Below, piece by piece: positions 27,561-36,867 of a DNA stretch of 64,000 nucleotides. Below the pieces are notes generated by a model, which was not told the origin of the DNA, made no database searches, and worked only from the letters and a program-made list of their open reading frames with translations. Positions within the stretch are counted from its first letter, which is position 1, and every line of letters starts with the position of its first letter. This DNA comes from Roseimaritima ulvae (GTDB lineage Bacteria; Planctomycetota; Planctomycetia; Pirellulales; Pirellulaceae). The translations under genes and the position numbers were made by a program. The DNA lies in assembly GCF_008065135.1 (NCBI RefSeq), contig NZ_CP042914.1, forward strand, positions 1,798,001 through 1,862,000, written 5' to 3'.

Positions 27561-28703
27561 ATGTTTTTGGTCTTGAGTTTGGTTTTCCGTGCGGGCACGC
27601 TCGCACCGGCTTGCCCCTTCTGCTCCGCCCTCGCTCCGACGGTGAGCGATGACATGGAAGATGCGACGGCGGCGGTGATGGCACGCTGCGAATCCGTATC
27701 CGCGGAGGAAGATGGGTTTTCCTTCTGTCGGATGCAGGTCACCGACGTGGTCAAGGGAGATCCTAGGCTTGCCAATTCGGTTCTCGAAGTTTCAGTGCTG
27801 GGGGACGTTTCGCCCGGCGGGGTTTTCTGGTTGGTCGGATACGGCGAGACGTCGCTGCAGTGGGCGTCGCCCGAGGAAGTCTCGGCCCAAGCCGTTTCCT
27901 ACTTCCGCGGCTTGACCCGTCTGCCCGACGCGGGGCCACGGCGACTGGAGTACTTTCTGAAGTTTCTGCGGCACGGCGACCCGTTCGTGGCCACCGATGC
28001 TTACAACGAGTTCGCGGAAGCGTCCTTGGCGGATATCGCCGAACTGCGTGACCAATTGGATCGACAATGGATCGTCGACCAAATCCTTGACCCAACCATT
28101 CCCGTGCATCGTCGCCGACTGTGCTGGACGTTTTTGAGTCAATGCGGGACGGCCGCCGACGCCGGGCTGCTGGACGTATCGCTTCGCCACCGCACAGCCG
28201 ACGCGGATTTTGATCCGGGAATGGATGCCGCGATCGCCTGTTGCATCTCGCTCGGTGGCGAAACGGCGCTCTCTCGTATCGAACAAAAATACATGGCCAA
28301 CCCCGACGCCCCGTACTCGGATTCTTTTGCGGCTATCAATGCGATCCGCGTTCACGGTACGGAATTGGACGTGGTTCCTCGTCAGCGTCTGTCTGCCTCC
28401 CTCCGCCATGTGCTCAGCCGGCCCAAGCTGGCCGATGTCGTGATCCCGGATTTGGCCCGGTGGAAAGACTGGTCCGCGATCGAACGTATCGCGGAACTGT
28501 TCGCGACCTCGACCGAGGACAATCGCATCGTCCAACCCGCGGCCGTGCTGTACCTGAAGACCTGTCCGTTGCCGGCTGCCGCCGAGGCGCTGGAGCGACT
28601 GCGGGCCCTCGATCCCAAGACCGTGCAGGCCGCCGAGTCTTCGATGATGTTCTATCGCGGTCTGCCGGCGGTACCTGTTCCGCCACCCGTGCAAGGCAGC
28701 TAA
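27561..28703 (+). CDS. Exported planctomycete protein with HEAT-like helical repeats
   Basis: 380 residues from ATG 27561, preceded by in-frame GTG. The signal-like start (MFLVLSLVFRAGTLAPA) leads to CPFCSALAPTVSDDMEDA, a Cys-Pro-Phe-Cys segment typical of a conserved planctomycete family. An N-terminal beta domain (FCRMQVTDVVKGDPRLANSV ... GVFWLVGYG) precedes alternating helices from about residue 120, consistent with HEAT-like repeats. No catalytic motif beyond the CxxC is visible. The long open frame upstream of 27561 is not gene-like. Confidence 0.7.
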   Translation: MFLVLSLVFRAGTLAPACPFCSALAPTVSDDMEDATAAVMARCESVSAEEDGFSFCRMQVTDVVKGDPRLANSVLEVSVLGDVSPGGVFWLVGYGETSLQWASPEEVSAQAVSYFRGLTRLPDAGPRRLEYFLKFLRHGDPFVATDAYNEFAEASLADIAELRDQLDRQWIVDQILDPTIPVHRRRLCWTFLSQCGTAADAGLLDVSLRHRTADADFDPGMDAAIACCISLGGETALSRIEQKYMANPDAPYSDSFAAINAIRVHGTELDVVPRQRLSASLRHVLSRPKLADVVIPDLARWKDWSAIERIAELFATSTEDNRIVQPAAVLYLKTCPLPAAAEALERLRALDPKTVQAAESSMMFYRGLPAVPVPPPVQGS

Positions 28704-28900
28704 CGCCTTCGCGGATGTACTTGCACTGCTATTGCATGTGCTGTACGGTGTTGTCTGTTGAGTTTAAAGCCGGGGGGAGGTATGCCCTGCCGGCCGTGGC
28801 TCAAGGCTGCGGTCTTACCCGGTTTATGCGGGTTTTTAACGGTTTTTTGTTGGTTCGGGTGCAGGACGACTGCAAACGTTCGTTTGCTGGAGGTGTTGGG
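28704..28900. other. Intergenic region upstream of the MerC-like gene
   Basis: 197 bases with no supported gene. A short frame near 28715 is Cys-rich but lacks other support. A GGAGG at 28889 is the ribosome-binding site for the next gene. Confidence 0.4.
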
Positions 28901-29587
28901 ATGAGTGTTGAATTGCCGATGGTCGATTCCGGATTGGCCGGTCCGACGGCGCAAGCCGCCCAGCCGAATTGGCTGGGCTGGAGCGACTGGGCGGGCATGG
29001 TGGCCTCGATCGGCTGTGCGATTCACTGCGCCGCGATGCCCTTTGTGATCGCTTATCTGCCCGCATTGGGGCTGAGTTTCCTGGCCGATGAAGCTTTTCA
29101 CAAGTGGATGGCCGTCGGTTGTTTCCTGATCGCTTTGTCCGCGTTTGTGCCTGGGTTTCGTAAGCACGGGCGTTTGATCCCGGTGGGGATCGGCAGTTTG
29201 GGCTTGGTGATGATTTCGGTGGTGGCATTCGGATTTGCCGGTGAGTGTTGTGTCGCTTGTGAAGCCGCGGCGGGACCGCTCGCCTCCCAAACCGCCGGTC
29301 TATCTGAAGACGCCGCGCCGGCAGTTGCGGCGGAGCCATGCACGGACGCTTGTTGTGCGCATTGTGCGAGTGAAGCCGCCGCAACCGACTCGCAGCCCGC
29401 GGTGGCCGGCCTGGGCCTGCCCGCGTTACCCACCGAGTCCACGGCCTCGAGTCAGCTGGTGGAGCGGATCGTACCCTGGATGACTCCGCTCGGCGGAATC
29501 GTGCTCGTGTTCGCACACCTGCTCAACCGCCGCTACGGCTGCCTGTGTGGTTGTTGTGAGCGTGAAGGGGCCGAGGTCGCGGCGTGA
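28901..29587 (+). CDS. MerC-family membrane protein with Cys-rich insert
   Basis: 228 residues from ATG 28901, preceded by GGAGG. The N-terminal half follows the MerC pattern: WAGMVASIGCAIHCAAMPFV gives the Cys-x3-Cys-like pair (GCAIHC) in the first helix, then helices at about residues 45-65, 70-90 and 97-115. MerC proteins take up mercuric ion across the inner membrane. The C-terminal half is unusual: the loop after GECCVACEAAAG is followed by PCTDACCAHCASEAA and, after a last helix, RRYGCLCGCCERE, giving around ten extra cysteines. I infer binding of soft metals. No merA, merR or other mer genes are nearby. Confidence 0.8.
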   Translation: MSVELPMVDSGLAGPTAQAAQPNWLGWSDWAGMVASIGCAIHCAAMPFVIAYLPALGLSFLADEAFHKWMAVGCFLIALSAFVPGFRKHGRLIPVGIGSLGLVMISVVAFGFAGECCVACEAAAGPLASQTAGLSEDAAPAVAAEPCTDACCAHCASEAAATDSQPAVAGLGLPALPTESTASSQLVERIVPWMTPLGGIVLVFAHLLNRRYGCLCGCCEREGAEVAA

Positions 29588-29686
29588 ACGAGAACGAGAC
29601 ACAAGGTCGCGGGAGCGGTCGCTCCGTGCGATCGACTTTGACGGCATGAGTTACGTGGCAAGCCATCGCACAGCAGGTCTCAGCCG

Positions 29687-29879
29687 CGAGGGACGTGAAA
29701 TGTATTACTGCAGCATTGGACCTTGGGGCCTCTTTCTTCACCCTCCTTTTCAAGGAGGGTCGAGCCTTAGCGAGGGGAGGCTCTTGTGCAGCGGCGCGGT
29801 CGCCCTCTCCTCGCTGACGCTCGACTCTCCCAGAGGGAGAGTGAAGTGAATCCGTCAATAATACGTTTCACATCCCTCG
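29687..29879 (-). repeat. Repeat A copy 3 (inverted; best-preserved ends)
   Basis: Bounded by 21-base terminal inverted repeats: CGAGGGACGTGAAATGTATTA at 29687-29707 and the complement of CGAGGGATGTGAAACGTATTA at 29859-29879 (19 of 21 match). The interior has the same two hairpin-forming blocks as the other copies, in reverse orientation. Total length 193 bases, no coding capacity, so it looks like a MITE. Confidence 0.9.
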
Positions 29880-30588
29880 GGACTACAAACGAAGGCACTC
29901 CACAGGGATAAACCACCTTCGTGGGGTCAAAATAGATGGCACTGGGCGATCGCTGGCGGACAGGGCCAGGTAGCGGCGCAGTAAGTTGTAAGCGCGTCTC
30001 ACTCAACATAGAAAATTTTACGGTGGAAATGCGACTATTCGCGAACCGGGCCCATGTGCATACGATCAACCGACGGTCGCTTGCGGCGCGTGATGCGACG
30101 CAGGTGTTTTACCGCAGCGATCAAAGTTCCTTGGTCTCGCGGTTCTTTCGAGAACGGATTTTTAATCAAGGCGTGGACTGCTTTGATCTCGCTGAGCACT
30201 TTCGTGTGCGAGCTCGTGGGCGGGGAAGCAACATCCGTGCGCCTGGTGGCCTGACGGCCGATCCAGACAGTCAAGCGCTGCTGTCCTGGGCGAGTTTATT
30301 AGAGCGATAGACTCGCCGTTTGCACTCGGATCACCAGACCAGGCGTCGGATTCCAGAATTGCTTGGTTCCGCTGCGCATCGGAGAACTATGAATCGATTC
30401 ACCAGCACAATGCCTTTGCGCGAATCGAGATGAGCACCGATGGCGGCAGCCGCAATGGCCACGGAGCAACGCGTTCGGCTTGAGCACGGTTGCGGTTGCG
30501 GGTTACGCCATGCTCGGGAACGAACTAAAATCGGCAAATATTGCCCGGTTGTTGCCTGCACCTCAACGGCTCCTCCCAAGAGAACCAG
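29880..30588. other. No supported gene
   Basis: Short open frames exist on both strands (for example minus-strand frames ending at 30035 and 30299), but none shows a recognisable domain or ribosome-binding site and they mutually overlap. It could be a decayed gene. Confidence 0.4.
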
Positions 30589-31752
30589 ATGACCAAGACG
30601 CTGTTTATTGCCTGCCTCGTCGCGGTTCTACCGGTCACGGCGCTGGCGACCTCTCCCCTCGAATCCCCCGCCAAAACCTTCACGGTGGAACAGGTCGACA
30701 GCTACGTTGAATCGCTATGGAAGAACTATGTCGCAGCCGAAGTTGAGCTGCGAAAGCAAGAGAACGACCGTCGTGAGATCAAGCTCGGCGAGCGGACCAT
30801 GCCGTTCTGGTACAAAGTCTTCGGCGAAAAACCCGCGGGCGGCCGCAGTCTGTTTATCTCGATGCACGGCGGCGGTTCGGCGCCGGCTTCCCTCAACGAC
30901 AACCAGTATAAGAACCAACAAAAACTGTACGAACCAGAGGAAGGTGTTTACTTCGTGCCCAGGGCACCTACGAACACTTGGAACCTTTGGCATGAAGCCC
31001 ACATCGATGACTTCTTTGAACGCGTCATCGAAAACATGGTCTTGCTGGAAGACGTTAATCCCAATCGTGTCTACATCATGGGATACTCGGCCGGCGGGGA
31101 CGGCGTCTTTCAGCTTGCCCCGCGGATGGCCGATCGGCTCGCTGCCGCCGCGATGATGGCCGGCCATCCAAACGAAACGACGCCGGACGGGCTTCGGAAT
31201 CTTCCCTTCACGATTCATATGGGCGGACGTGATGGCAGCTTCAACCGCAACAAGAAGGCGGCGGAATGGAAAACCATGCTGGCGGATTTAAACAAGCAAG
31301 ACCCCCAAGGCTATACCCACGAAGTGACCATCCATGAAGGACTCGGACACTGGGTCAATCGCAAGGACGCTGTAGCCGTGCCTTGGATGGCCAAATTCAC
31401 GCGAAACATCTCGCCCCAATTGGTTGTCTGGAAACAAGACGACCGAACGCACAATCGTTTCTATTGGTTGGCGGTAAGCGATGAACAGCTCAAACCTCGC
31501 GCAGTGATCCGTGTCAGGCACGACGGGCAAGCCTTCGAAGTGCTGCACAGTGATGTGAGTGAATTCTTTATTCGCGTCAGCGATCAGATGATCGATTTTG
31601 ATCAAGAGGTTATCGTAAAGTACAACGATCAAACTCTGTTCCGTGGCCAGCTGACTCGCAGCAAAGCAACCATCCAAAAGACTTTCGATGAGCGACACGA
31701 TAGGACGGCCGTCTTCAGCGCGGAAATCCAAGTAAAAATTCCCGGCGAATGA
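30589..31752 (+). CDS. Secreted PHB-depolymerase-like esterase
   Basis: 387 residues from ATG 30589, where the signal peptide (LFIACLVAVLPVTALA) begins. An alpha/beta hydrolase core is clear: oxyanion-hole HGGG at 93-96, nucleophile Ser167 in MGYSAGGDGVF, and GLGHWV as probable catalytic His site. The order resembles PHB depolymerase/feruloyl esterase-type LpqC proteins. The C-terminal 110 residues (HNRFYWLAVSDEQLKPRAVI ... IVKYNDQTLFRGQLTR) form a separate beta-rich module. The substrate is unknown but likely extracellular. A small hypothetical gene follows after 28 bases. Confidence 0.85.
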   Translation: MTKTLFIACLVAVLPVTALATSPLESPAKTFTVEQVDSYVESLWKNYVAAEVELRKQENDRREIKLGERTMPFWYKVFGEKPAGGRSLFISMHGGGSAPASLNDNQYKNQQKLYEPEEGVYFVPRAPTNTWNLWHEAHIDDFFERVIENMVLLEDVNPNRVYIMGYSAGGDGVFQLAPRMADRLAAAAMMAGHPNETTPDGLRNLPFTIHMGGRDGSFNRNKKAAEWKTMLADLNKQDPQGYTHEVTIHEGLGHWVNRKDAVAVPWMAKFTRNISPQLVVWKQDDRTHNRFYWLAVSDEQLKPRAVIRVRHDGQAFEVLHSDVSEFFIRVSDQMIDFDQEVIVKYNDQTLFRGQLTRSKATIQKTFDERHDRTAVFSAEIQVKIPGE

Positions 31753-31780
31753 CGCCAGTCGCCGCGGCTAGGAACATGCA

Positions 31781-32092
31781 ATGGCAAAATCAGAAATCGA
31801 TCAAAAAGCGGCAATCATGATTGTCATTGAGCACCTGGGGGATATTCCCCCTGGCACCAAGTGCTCCGCGGTCTTTTTCGATACGGAGCGGATTCGCCGG
31901 GAGCGGGAGTTCCACGCAAAGTTGTACAGCCAGAACGGCGTGCATGATCCCGAGGTCCGGCGGGCGATGGTCGCCGCGAATGTGCCCGACGAACCCTATT
32001 GGTTGGTTTCGCTGAAGTCCGCCGACGATCCGCAGGGCGCCAACGCTCGCCTCCACCGGGTGGACGACCGAACGGGCAAGGTACTGACCTGA
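31781..32092 (+). CDS. Small hypothetical protein
   Basis: 103 residues. It starts MAKSEIDQKAAIMIVIEHLG and contains regularly spaced charged and hydrophobic residues (VFFDTERIRREREFHAKLYS), so it is plausibly a soluble helical protein. I do not recognise the family. The 28-base gap to the esterase gene permits co-transcription. Confidence 0.5.
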   Translation: MAKSEIDQKAAIMIVIEHLGDIPPGTKCSAVFFDTERIRREREFHAKLYSQNGVHDPEVRRAMVAANVPDEPYWLVSLKSADDPQGANARLHRVDDRTGKVLT

Positions 32093-32272
32093 TTCGCAAA
32101 CGTACTAGTGGTTCACGTGCCAAGCCCGTGGACCGTCACTCGCTGGTTGCTCCTAATTTCTCGGAAAAACCGAATCATAAGCCCTGCAAATTCACAGCGA
32201 GTCCCATTGTTCGCGGAGCTTTTGGCCTTGAGCTGGGTTGACCATTTGAACGTAGGCGATCATGCCAGTTAG

Positions 32273-32584
32273 CCAAGCCGAGAAGTTTGGGTGTTCATCG
32301 CGGTCAGCGTTGGTAATGAGGTGGATGCCTACTTCGCGGCGCATCCCAACGAAATCGAAGCCTACGCAACATTCTTTCAAAAAGTTGCCGCGCACATTCG
32401 CGAACAACTTCCCGAGGCTACCGTGGGGTGCAAGATGACCCTTCCAGGTCGCAGCGGGCAGCTGCGGGATTCGCTGCAGAGGATTGATGCCGAGGCCGAC
32501 ACCATCATGCTCACCTACTATCCGCTGGACGATCAGTTTTATGTACGGGATCCGACCGTGGTTGCCGCCATTACGGTTACCTGA
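32273..32584 (+). pseudogene. Fragment of a glycoside-hydrolase-like protein (SVGNEVD motif)
   Basis: The reading frame from 32273 encodes VFIAVSVGNEVDAYFAAHPN then EIEAYATFFQKVAAHIREQL and LTYYPLDDQF. The S-V-G-N-E-V-D strand and the following helix resemble the acid/base strand of TIM-barrel glycosidases (GH-A clan like), and the later LTYYPLDDQF fits the next strand. There is no start region, signal or remaining barrel, and a stop lies just upstream, so only a piece of the gene remains. Confidence 0.5.
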
Positions 32585-32670
32585 ACGGATGATTTGAATT
32601 GTAATTGCATCATTTTTGCCTTTATACTGAGAACCTGCGCATGACGTTATGACAACCTTCCCCCGCGATT

Positions 32671-35403
32671 ATGATTTCACCTCGATTGAACATTCATTAC
32701 CCGGTCGAATTTCTGTGTGAAATATTGCGTTCGAACGTTATCGCTCTGCTAACGCTGTGTTTGGTGACGTACGGCTCTGCGTACGGCCAGGTAGACGAGC
32801 AACCGACGGACGGTCGCGGCGAAACCGTGGCCGTCGCCACGACACCTGCGTTGCAATCATTAAACGCAGGCCCCCGCGATCCGCAGCACTACGAAAAATC
32901 GATCAAGCCGCTATTGCAGCAGGCCTGCTTTGAGTGCCACAGCGGGAAGGACGTTGAGGGGAATTTCCGCGCGGATCAGCTCGATCCCGATCTGGTTGCT
33001 GGCAAAGACATCGCTTGGTGGTTGGAGGTGTACTCCGTGCTCAGCAAGGGTGAAATGCCGCCGCCGGATTCCAGTGAGCTCACCGACGACCAACGCGCCG
33101 GCATCGTGCAATGGCTGGCCAGCGAAATTCAGGCCGCCGAGAAACTGCGGCAGGCCAGCGGCAATCACTCTTCCTTTCGACGTCTGACCCGTTACGAATA
33201 CAACTACGCTCTGCAGGATTTGCTTGGCGTGCCCTGGACATTCGCGGGCGATCTTCCGGCCGAAGCCAGTGAAGAGGACGCCTTTGAGAATAATGCCGAA
33301 TCGCTGCACATGTCGGTGAAGCAGGTGCAGACATATCACGCACTCGCCTTGAAGGCGTTGCAACGTGTCACCGTTCGCGGTGCGCGACCGCCAGTGGTGC
33401 ACTGGGCGATTCCGATGCGGAGTGCCTTCCAACGGGAAACGAAATCACTAGAGCGGGACATTCAATCGGCCCGGGCAAAGTTCGAAGATATGCCCGACAA
33501 ACTTGCTGCGGAGTTGGAGCGACTGAACAAGCAGTTTCAGACACCTGCCGACAGGTCGCATTACCTGGAACTTTCCACGGGACGGAGAGCGGAAGTTGAC
33601 TGGAGTTACCGCAAGGCGAGCTATGCGGTCGAGCCTGTGGATTCGTATCAGCCGATGCCGGAACCAGACGCTTACTACGCCGTTGTGCAGCCCGGCAGCC
33701 GGCAAGCACTCACCGTGGAACTGGGTGACAGGTTGCCAGACCAGGGAAAGATGCGGGTTCGCATCCGAGCGTCGCGAGCCGAAGGAGTGGAGCGTCGTAT
33801 TCCGAGTTTACAGTTGTACTTCGGTTTTCAGGCCACCGACCAGGGACGTTCGATCAAACGCGTCAGCCAGCAAGACGTGCAAATTCGAGCCCCCTTCGGT
33901 CAGCCGGAAATCTACCAATGGGATGTTCCGCTCAGCGAGATCGAGCACCGCAACACCTATCGCGGCGAGTTCAATCTGGGGGATCAACCGAGCCCTTCGG
34001 AATATATCCGCTTCACCAATAGTACGGTGGGACAGGAAGACGCTGATGAAGAAAGTCCCGCGATACTGATCGACTACGTGGAAGTCTCCGCTCCGGTTTA
34101 CGACCAATGGCCGCCACGCTCACACCGCAATGTGTTTGTTACCAGCGAAGACACGCACGATGAAAACGCTGCGGCTCGAGAGATCATCGCGGACTTTATG
34201 GCACGAGCCTGGCGACGACCTCCGAGCACGCGCGATATCGATCGCAAGCTGCGACTGTTTGAGCACCTTCGCCCCAGCAGCAGGGATTTCCAGGAGGCGG
34301 TCGTCGAAGTGCTCGCCACCATTCTGACTTCGCCGAAATTCCTGTACGTGTTGCCAGGTGAGCTGGACGCACAGCAAAACGAAGCTCAAAGTCGACTGTC
34401 CCAAACCGAGTTGGCGACTCGGCTTTCGCTGTTCCTATGGTGCAGCCTGCCCGACGAGACCTTGCTGCAACTGAGCTCGGACGGCCGCCTCAGCGATCCA
34501 GAAGTTTTGCGACAGCAGGTCGATCGAATGCTGGCGGATCCACGCGCCACTCGGTTCAGCAAGCACTTCGTGAAACAGTGGCTCAAAATGCAGCCGTTGG
34601 AGTATCTCAGCCCCACGCGAGGTACCGATGGGATCGATGAAGCGCTGCTGGAATCGATGAAACTGGAACCCGTGGCGTTGTTCGAGGACATGCTTCGGCA
34701 CGACTCGAGCGTACTTGAGTTCATCGATTCGAACTATGCCGTCGTCAATGAGCGACTTGCCACGCACTACGGAATCCCTGGCGTTCAGGGCAATCAATTT
34801 CGCCGAGTGGTGCTACCGGCCGAGCTCCAGCGTGGTGGGCTGTTGACTCAGGCCGGTTTGTTGACGCTGAACTCCGACGGCAAAGACTCCCATCCCGTCA
34901 AACGCGGAGTTTGGTTGCTTACCAACCTGCTGAACGATCCGCCCCCGCCGCCCCCGCCAGCCGTTCCCGAAATCGATCTGTCCGATCCGGAAATCGCGAA
35001 GCTTACTTTGAAAGAACGGATCGAGGACCATCGCGATCATGCCGCCTGCCTTTCCTGCCATCAGAAGATCGATCCTTGGGGAATCGCCTTCGAAAACTAC
35101 GATGCTCTGGGGCGTTGGCGGGATCAGATCAAGGACAGAAACGTTGACGCCACGAGTGTTCTGCCCAACCAAGTAAGACTCGACGGCATGATGGGGCTGA
35201 AAGAGTATCTCGTTCAAGACCACCAAGGCCAGTTTGTGAGAGCGACGGTTGAGAAAATGGCAGCCTTTGCTTTGGGGCGACAGCTGGCCTTTAAAGACCG
35301 CCCCGCCGTTACAGACATAGCCCGACGAGTACGAGAATCAGGCGATGGCCTCACCACCATGGTGACGTGCCTTGTGACGAGTGAGCTATTCCGATCTAAA
35401 TAA
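32671..35403 (+). CDS. DUF1592-family planctomycete cytochrome c protein, second copy
   Basis: 910 residues with an N-terminal signal region (SNVIALLTLCLVTYGSAYGQ). The domain order equals that of 16329-19154: heme site CFECH at 86-90, DUF1587 (TRYEYNYALQDLLGVPWTFA), a coiled insert rich in Lys/Glu (about 265-300) unlike the Ala/Gln insert of the paralogue, DUF1595 (REIIADFMARAWRRPPSTRD), DUF1592 (LATRLSLFLWCSLPDETLLQ), DUF1588 (NDPPPPPPPAVPEIDLSDPE; LSCHQKIDPWG) and DUF1585 (MAAFALGRQLAFKDRPAVTD). The DUF1552 gene follows after 13 bases. Unlike the first cluster, there is no sigma or FecR gene alongside. Confidence 0.93.
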   Translation: MISPRLNIHYPVEFLCEILRSNVIALLTLCLVTYGSAYGQVDEQPTDGRGETVAVATTPALQSLNAGPRDPQHYEKSIKPLLQQACFECHSGKDVEGNFRADQLDPDLVAGKDIAWWLEVYSVLSKGEMPPPDSSELTDDQRAGIVQWLASEIQAAEKLRQASGNHSSFRRLTRYEYNYALQDLLGVPWTFAGDLPAEASEEDAFENNAESLHMSVKQVQTYHALALKALQRVTVRGARPPVVHWAIPMRSAFQRETKSLERDIQSARAKFEDMPDKLAAELERLNKQFQTPADRSHYLELSTGRRAEVDWSYRKASYAVEPVDSYQPMPEPDAYYAVVQPGSRQALTVELGDRLPDQGKMRVRIRASRAEGVERRIPSLQLYFGFQATDQGRSIKRVSQQDVQIRAPFGQPEIYQWDVPLSEIEHRNTYRGEFNLGDQPSPSEYIRFTNSTVGQEDADEESPAILIDYVEVSAPVYDQWPPRSHRNVFVTSEDTHDENAAAREIIADFMARAWRRPPSTRDIDRKLRLFEHLRPSSRDFQEAVVEVLATILTSPKFLYVLPGELDAQQNEAQSRLSQTELATRLSLFLWCSLPDETLLQLSSDGRLSDPEVLRQQVDRMLADPRATRFSKHFVKQWLKMQPLEYLSPTRGTDGIDEALLESMKLEPVALFEDMLRHDSSVLEFIDSNYAVVNERLATHYGIPGVQGNQFRRVVLPAELQRGGLLTQAGLLTLNSDGKDSHPVKRGVWLLTNLLNDPPPPPPPAVPEIDLSDPEIAKLTLKERIEDHRDHAACLSCHQKIDPWGIAFENYDALGRWRDQIKDRNVDATSVLPNQVRLDGMMGLKEYLVQDHQGQFVRATVEKMAAFALGRQLAFKDRPAVTDIARRVRESGDGLTTMVTCLVTSELFRSK

Positions 35404-35416
35404 GGATTAAAGCAAG

Positions 35417-36823
35417 ATGGCAGCCAACCTGAATCAACTTGACCGTCGCCGTTTTCTCCGAGGTTCCGGGGCCGCGTTGGCGTTGCCGCTTTTTCATTCC
35501 AGCTTGCCGCTGACAGCAGCCAGTCCCGATCGGCAGACCAATCCGAAGCGTTTGGCCTGTATCTACTTCCCCGACGGTGTTCCTATGCCGCTGCGGGAAG
35601 ACCCCGCCTACCAGGACTGGTCGTGGTTTCCGCATGGTGCTGGAACGGAATTCACCTTCACCAAATGCACCGAGGTCTTCCAACCACTGCGTGAAGACCT
35701 GACGGTCCTTTCAGGATTTTCGCACCCCGAGGCACGCAGGGTGCATGGTCACCGCAACGCCGATCAATTTCTGACCGCCGCCAAAATTCGCCGCCAGGGC
35801 GCGTATCAAAATTCGATCTCGCTCGACCAAGTCTATGCCGAACACATCGGCGATCAGACGCGGTATTCATCACTGGTGATGTCGACCGATGGTGGCACCG
35901 GAACGCCTCGTGCCGCTCAAACCTTGTCCTTTAATCGGAGCGGCCGAGCGATTCCGGCGGAACAAAGCCCCAAGAAAGTCTTTGACATGCTGTTCGTCAA
36001 AAGCGACGAGAATGCAGCTCGCCGGTTGGCAAAGAGCGAGAGTGCTTTGGACGAAATGCTGGCGGACGCGAGAGATCTTCGTGAAATTTTGGCGGTTGAT
36101 GACAAGCGTCGATTTGACGAGTACCTGGACTCGGTCCGCGAAGCAGAAATCCGCGTCCAGAAAGCGCGGCAGTGGGTTAAGCGGCCACTGCCGTCGGTGG
36201 ACCGGGCCAAAATGGAAGCGGATATTTCGCCGGAGTCGCCAAGGCTATACGTGCAGACCATGTTGGACATGATCTATCTGGCCTTCAAAACCGATTCAAC
36301 GCGAGTGGCCACCTACCAGATCGGCCGCGAAAACGGCGCCGGTGTTAGCGATCGCTTGGCTCGCGCGGTCGGATTCAATCTTGCCCACCAGCTAACACAT
36401 AACACCAAGAACCCCGGCGGTTGGAAGAACCTGGGGATGTACTGTCGCTTTCTGAATGAAGAGTTTGCCCGCTTCACCACCCGGCTCAAGGAAACACCAG
36501 AACCCGCGGGCACGGGCTCGATGCTGGACAATACGTTGCTGCTGTTCGGTTCCGCATCGAGTGCATTCCATCTTTCGCGGAACTATCCATTGGTACTCGC
36601 CGGTGGTCGCAACCTGGGATTCAAACACGGACGATATCTCAATTACGCCGGGCCCAACCCGATGGGCGGTGCTTGGCTAGGCGGCAAAGAGCCCTACCAA
36701 AAAGAAATCAACCATGACGACCAACCGCTGACACGCGTGTTCGTCACGATGTTACAACAACTAGGGATGGAAACCGATAGCTTCGCCGGCGCCACCGGCA
36801 ACTTCCCTGAATTGCTGGGATGA
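35417..36823 (+). CDS. DUF1552-family Tat-exported protein, intact copy
   Basis: 468 residues. The signal is RRRFLRGSGAALALPLFHSS. Conserved blocks are PKRLACIYFPDGVPMPLRED, SGFSHPEARRVHGHRNADQF, MSTDGGTGTPR, DSTRVATYQIGRENGAGVSD and GSASSAFHLSRNYPLVLAGG. It begins 13 bases after the DUF1592 gene and is surely co-transcribed. It serves here as the reference for the broken paralogue at 14860-16275: the intact protein reads through the stretch where the other has TAA. The reaction is not known for this family. Confidence 0.93.
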   Translation: MAANLNQLDRRRFLRGSGAALALPLFHSSLPLTAASPDRQTNPKRLACIYFPDGVPMPLREDPAYQDWSWFPHGAGTEFTFTKCTEVFQPLREDLTVLSGFSHPEARRVHGHRNADQFLTAAKIRRQGAYQNSISLDQVYAEHIGDQTRYSSLVMSTDGGTGTPRAAQTLSFNRSGRAIPAEQSPKKVFDMLFVKSDENAARRLAKSESALDEMLADARDLREILAVDDKRRFDEYLDSVREAEIRVQKARQWVKRPLPSVDRAKMEADISPESPRLYVQTMLDMIYLAFKTDSTRVATYQIGRENGAGVSDRLARAVGFNLAHQLTHNTKNPGGWKNLGMYCRFLNEEFARFTTRLKETPEPAGTGSMLDNTLLLFGSASSAFHLSRNYPLVLAGGRNLGFKHGRYLNYAGPNPMGGAWLGGKEPYQKEINHDDQPLTRVFVTMLQQLGMETDSFAGATGNFPELLG

Positions 36824-36867
36824 TCCCGGGTGACTCCGCGAGACACGACGAGCTAGCCAGTGGTTAG

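Noticed and set aside
28715-28900. Cys-rich small peptide upstream of the MerC-like gene
   Set aside because: It has no ribosome-binding site and overlaps the leader of the real gene; it is not supported by any family.
30035-30579. Minus-strand frames that might be a decayed transposase
   Set aside because: No catalytic motif or terminal repeats are visible, and the frames overlap each other.
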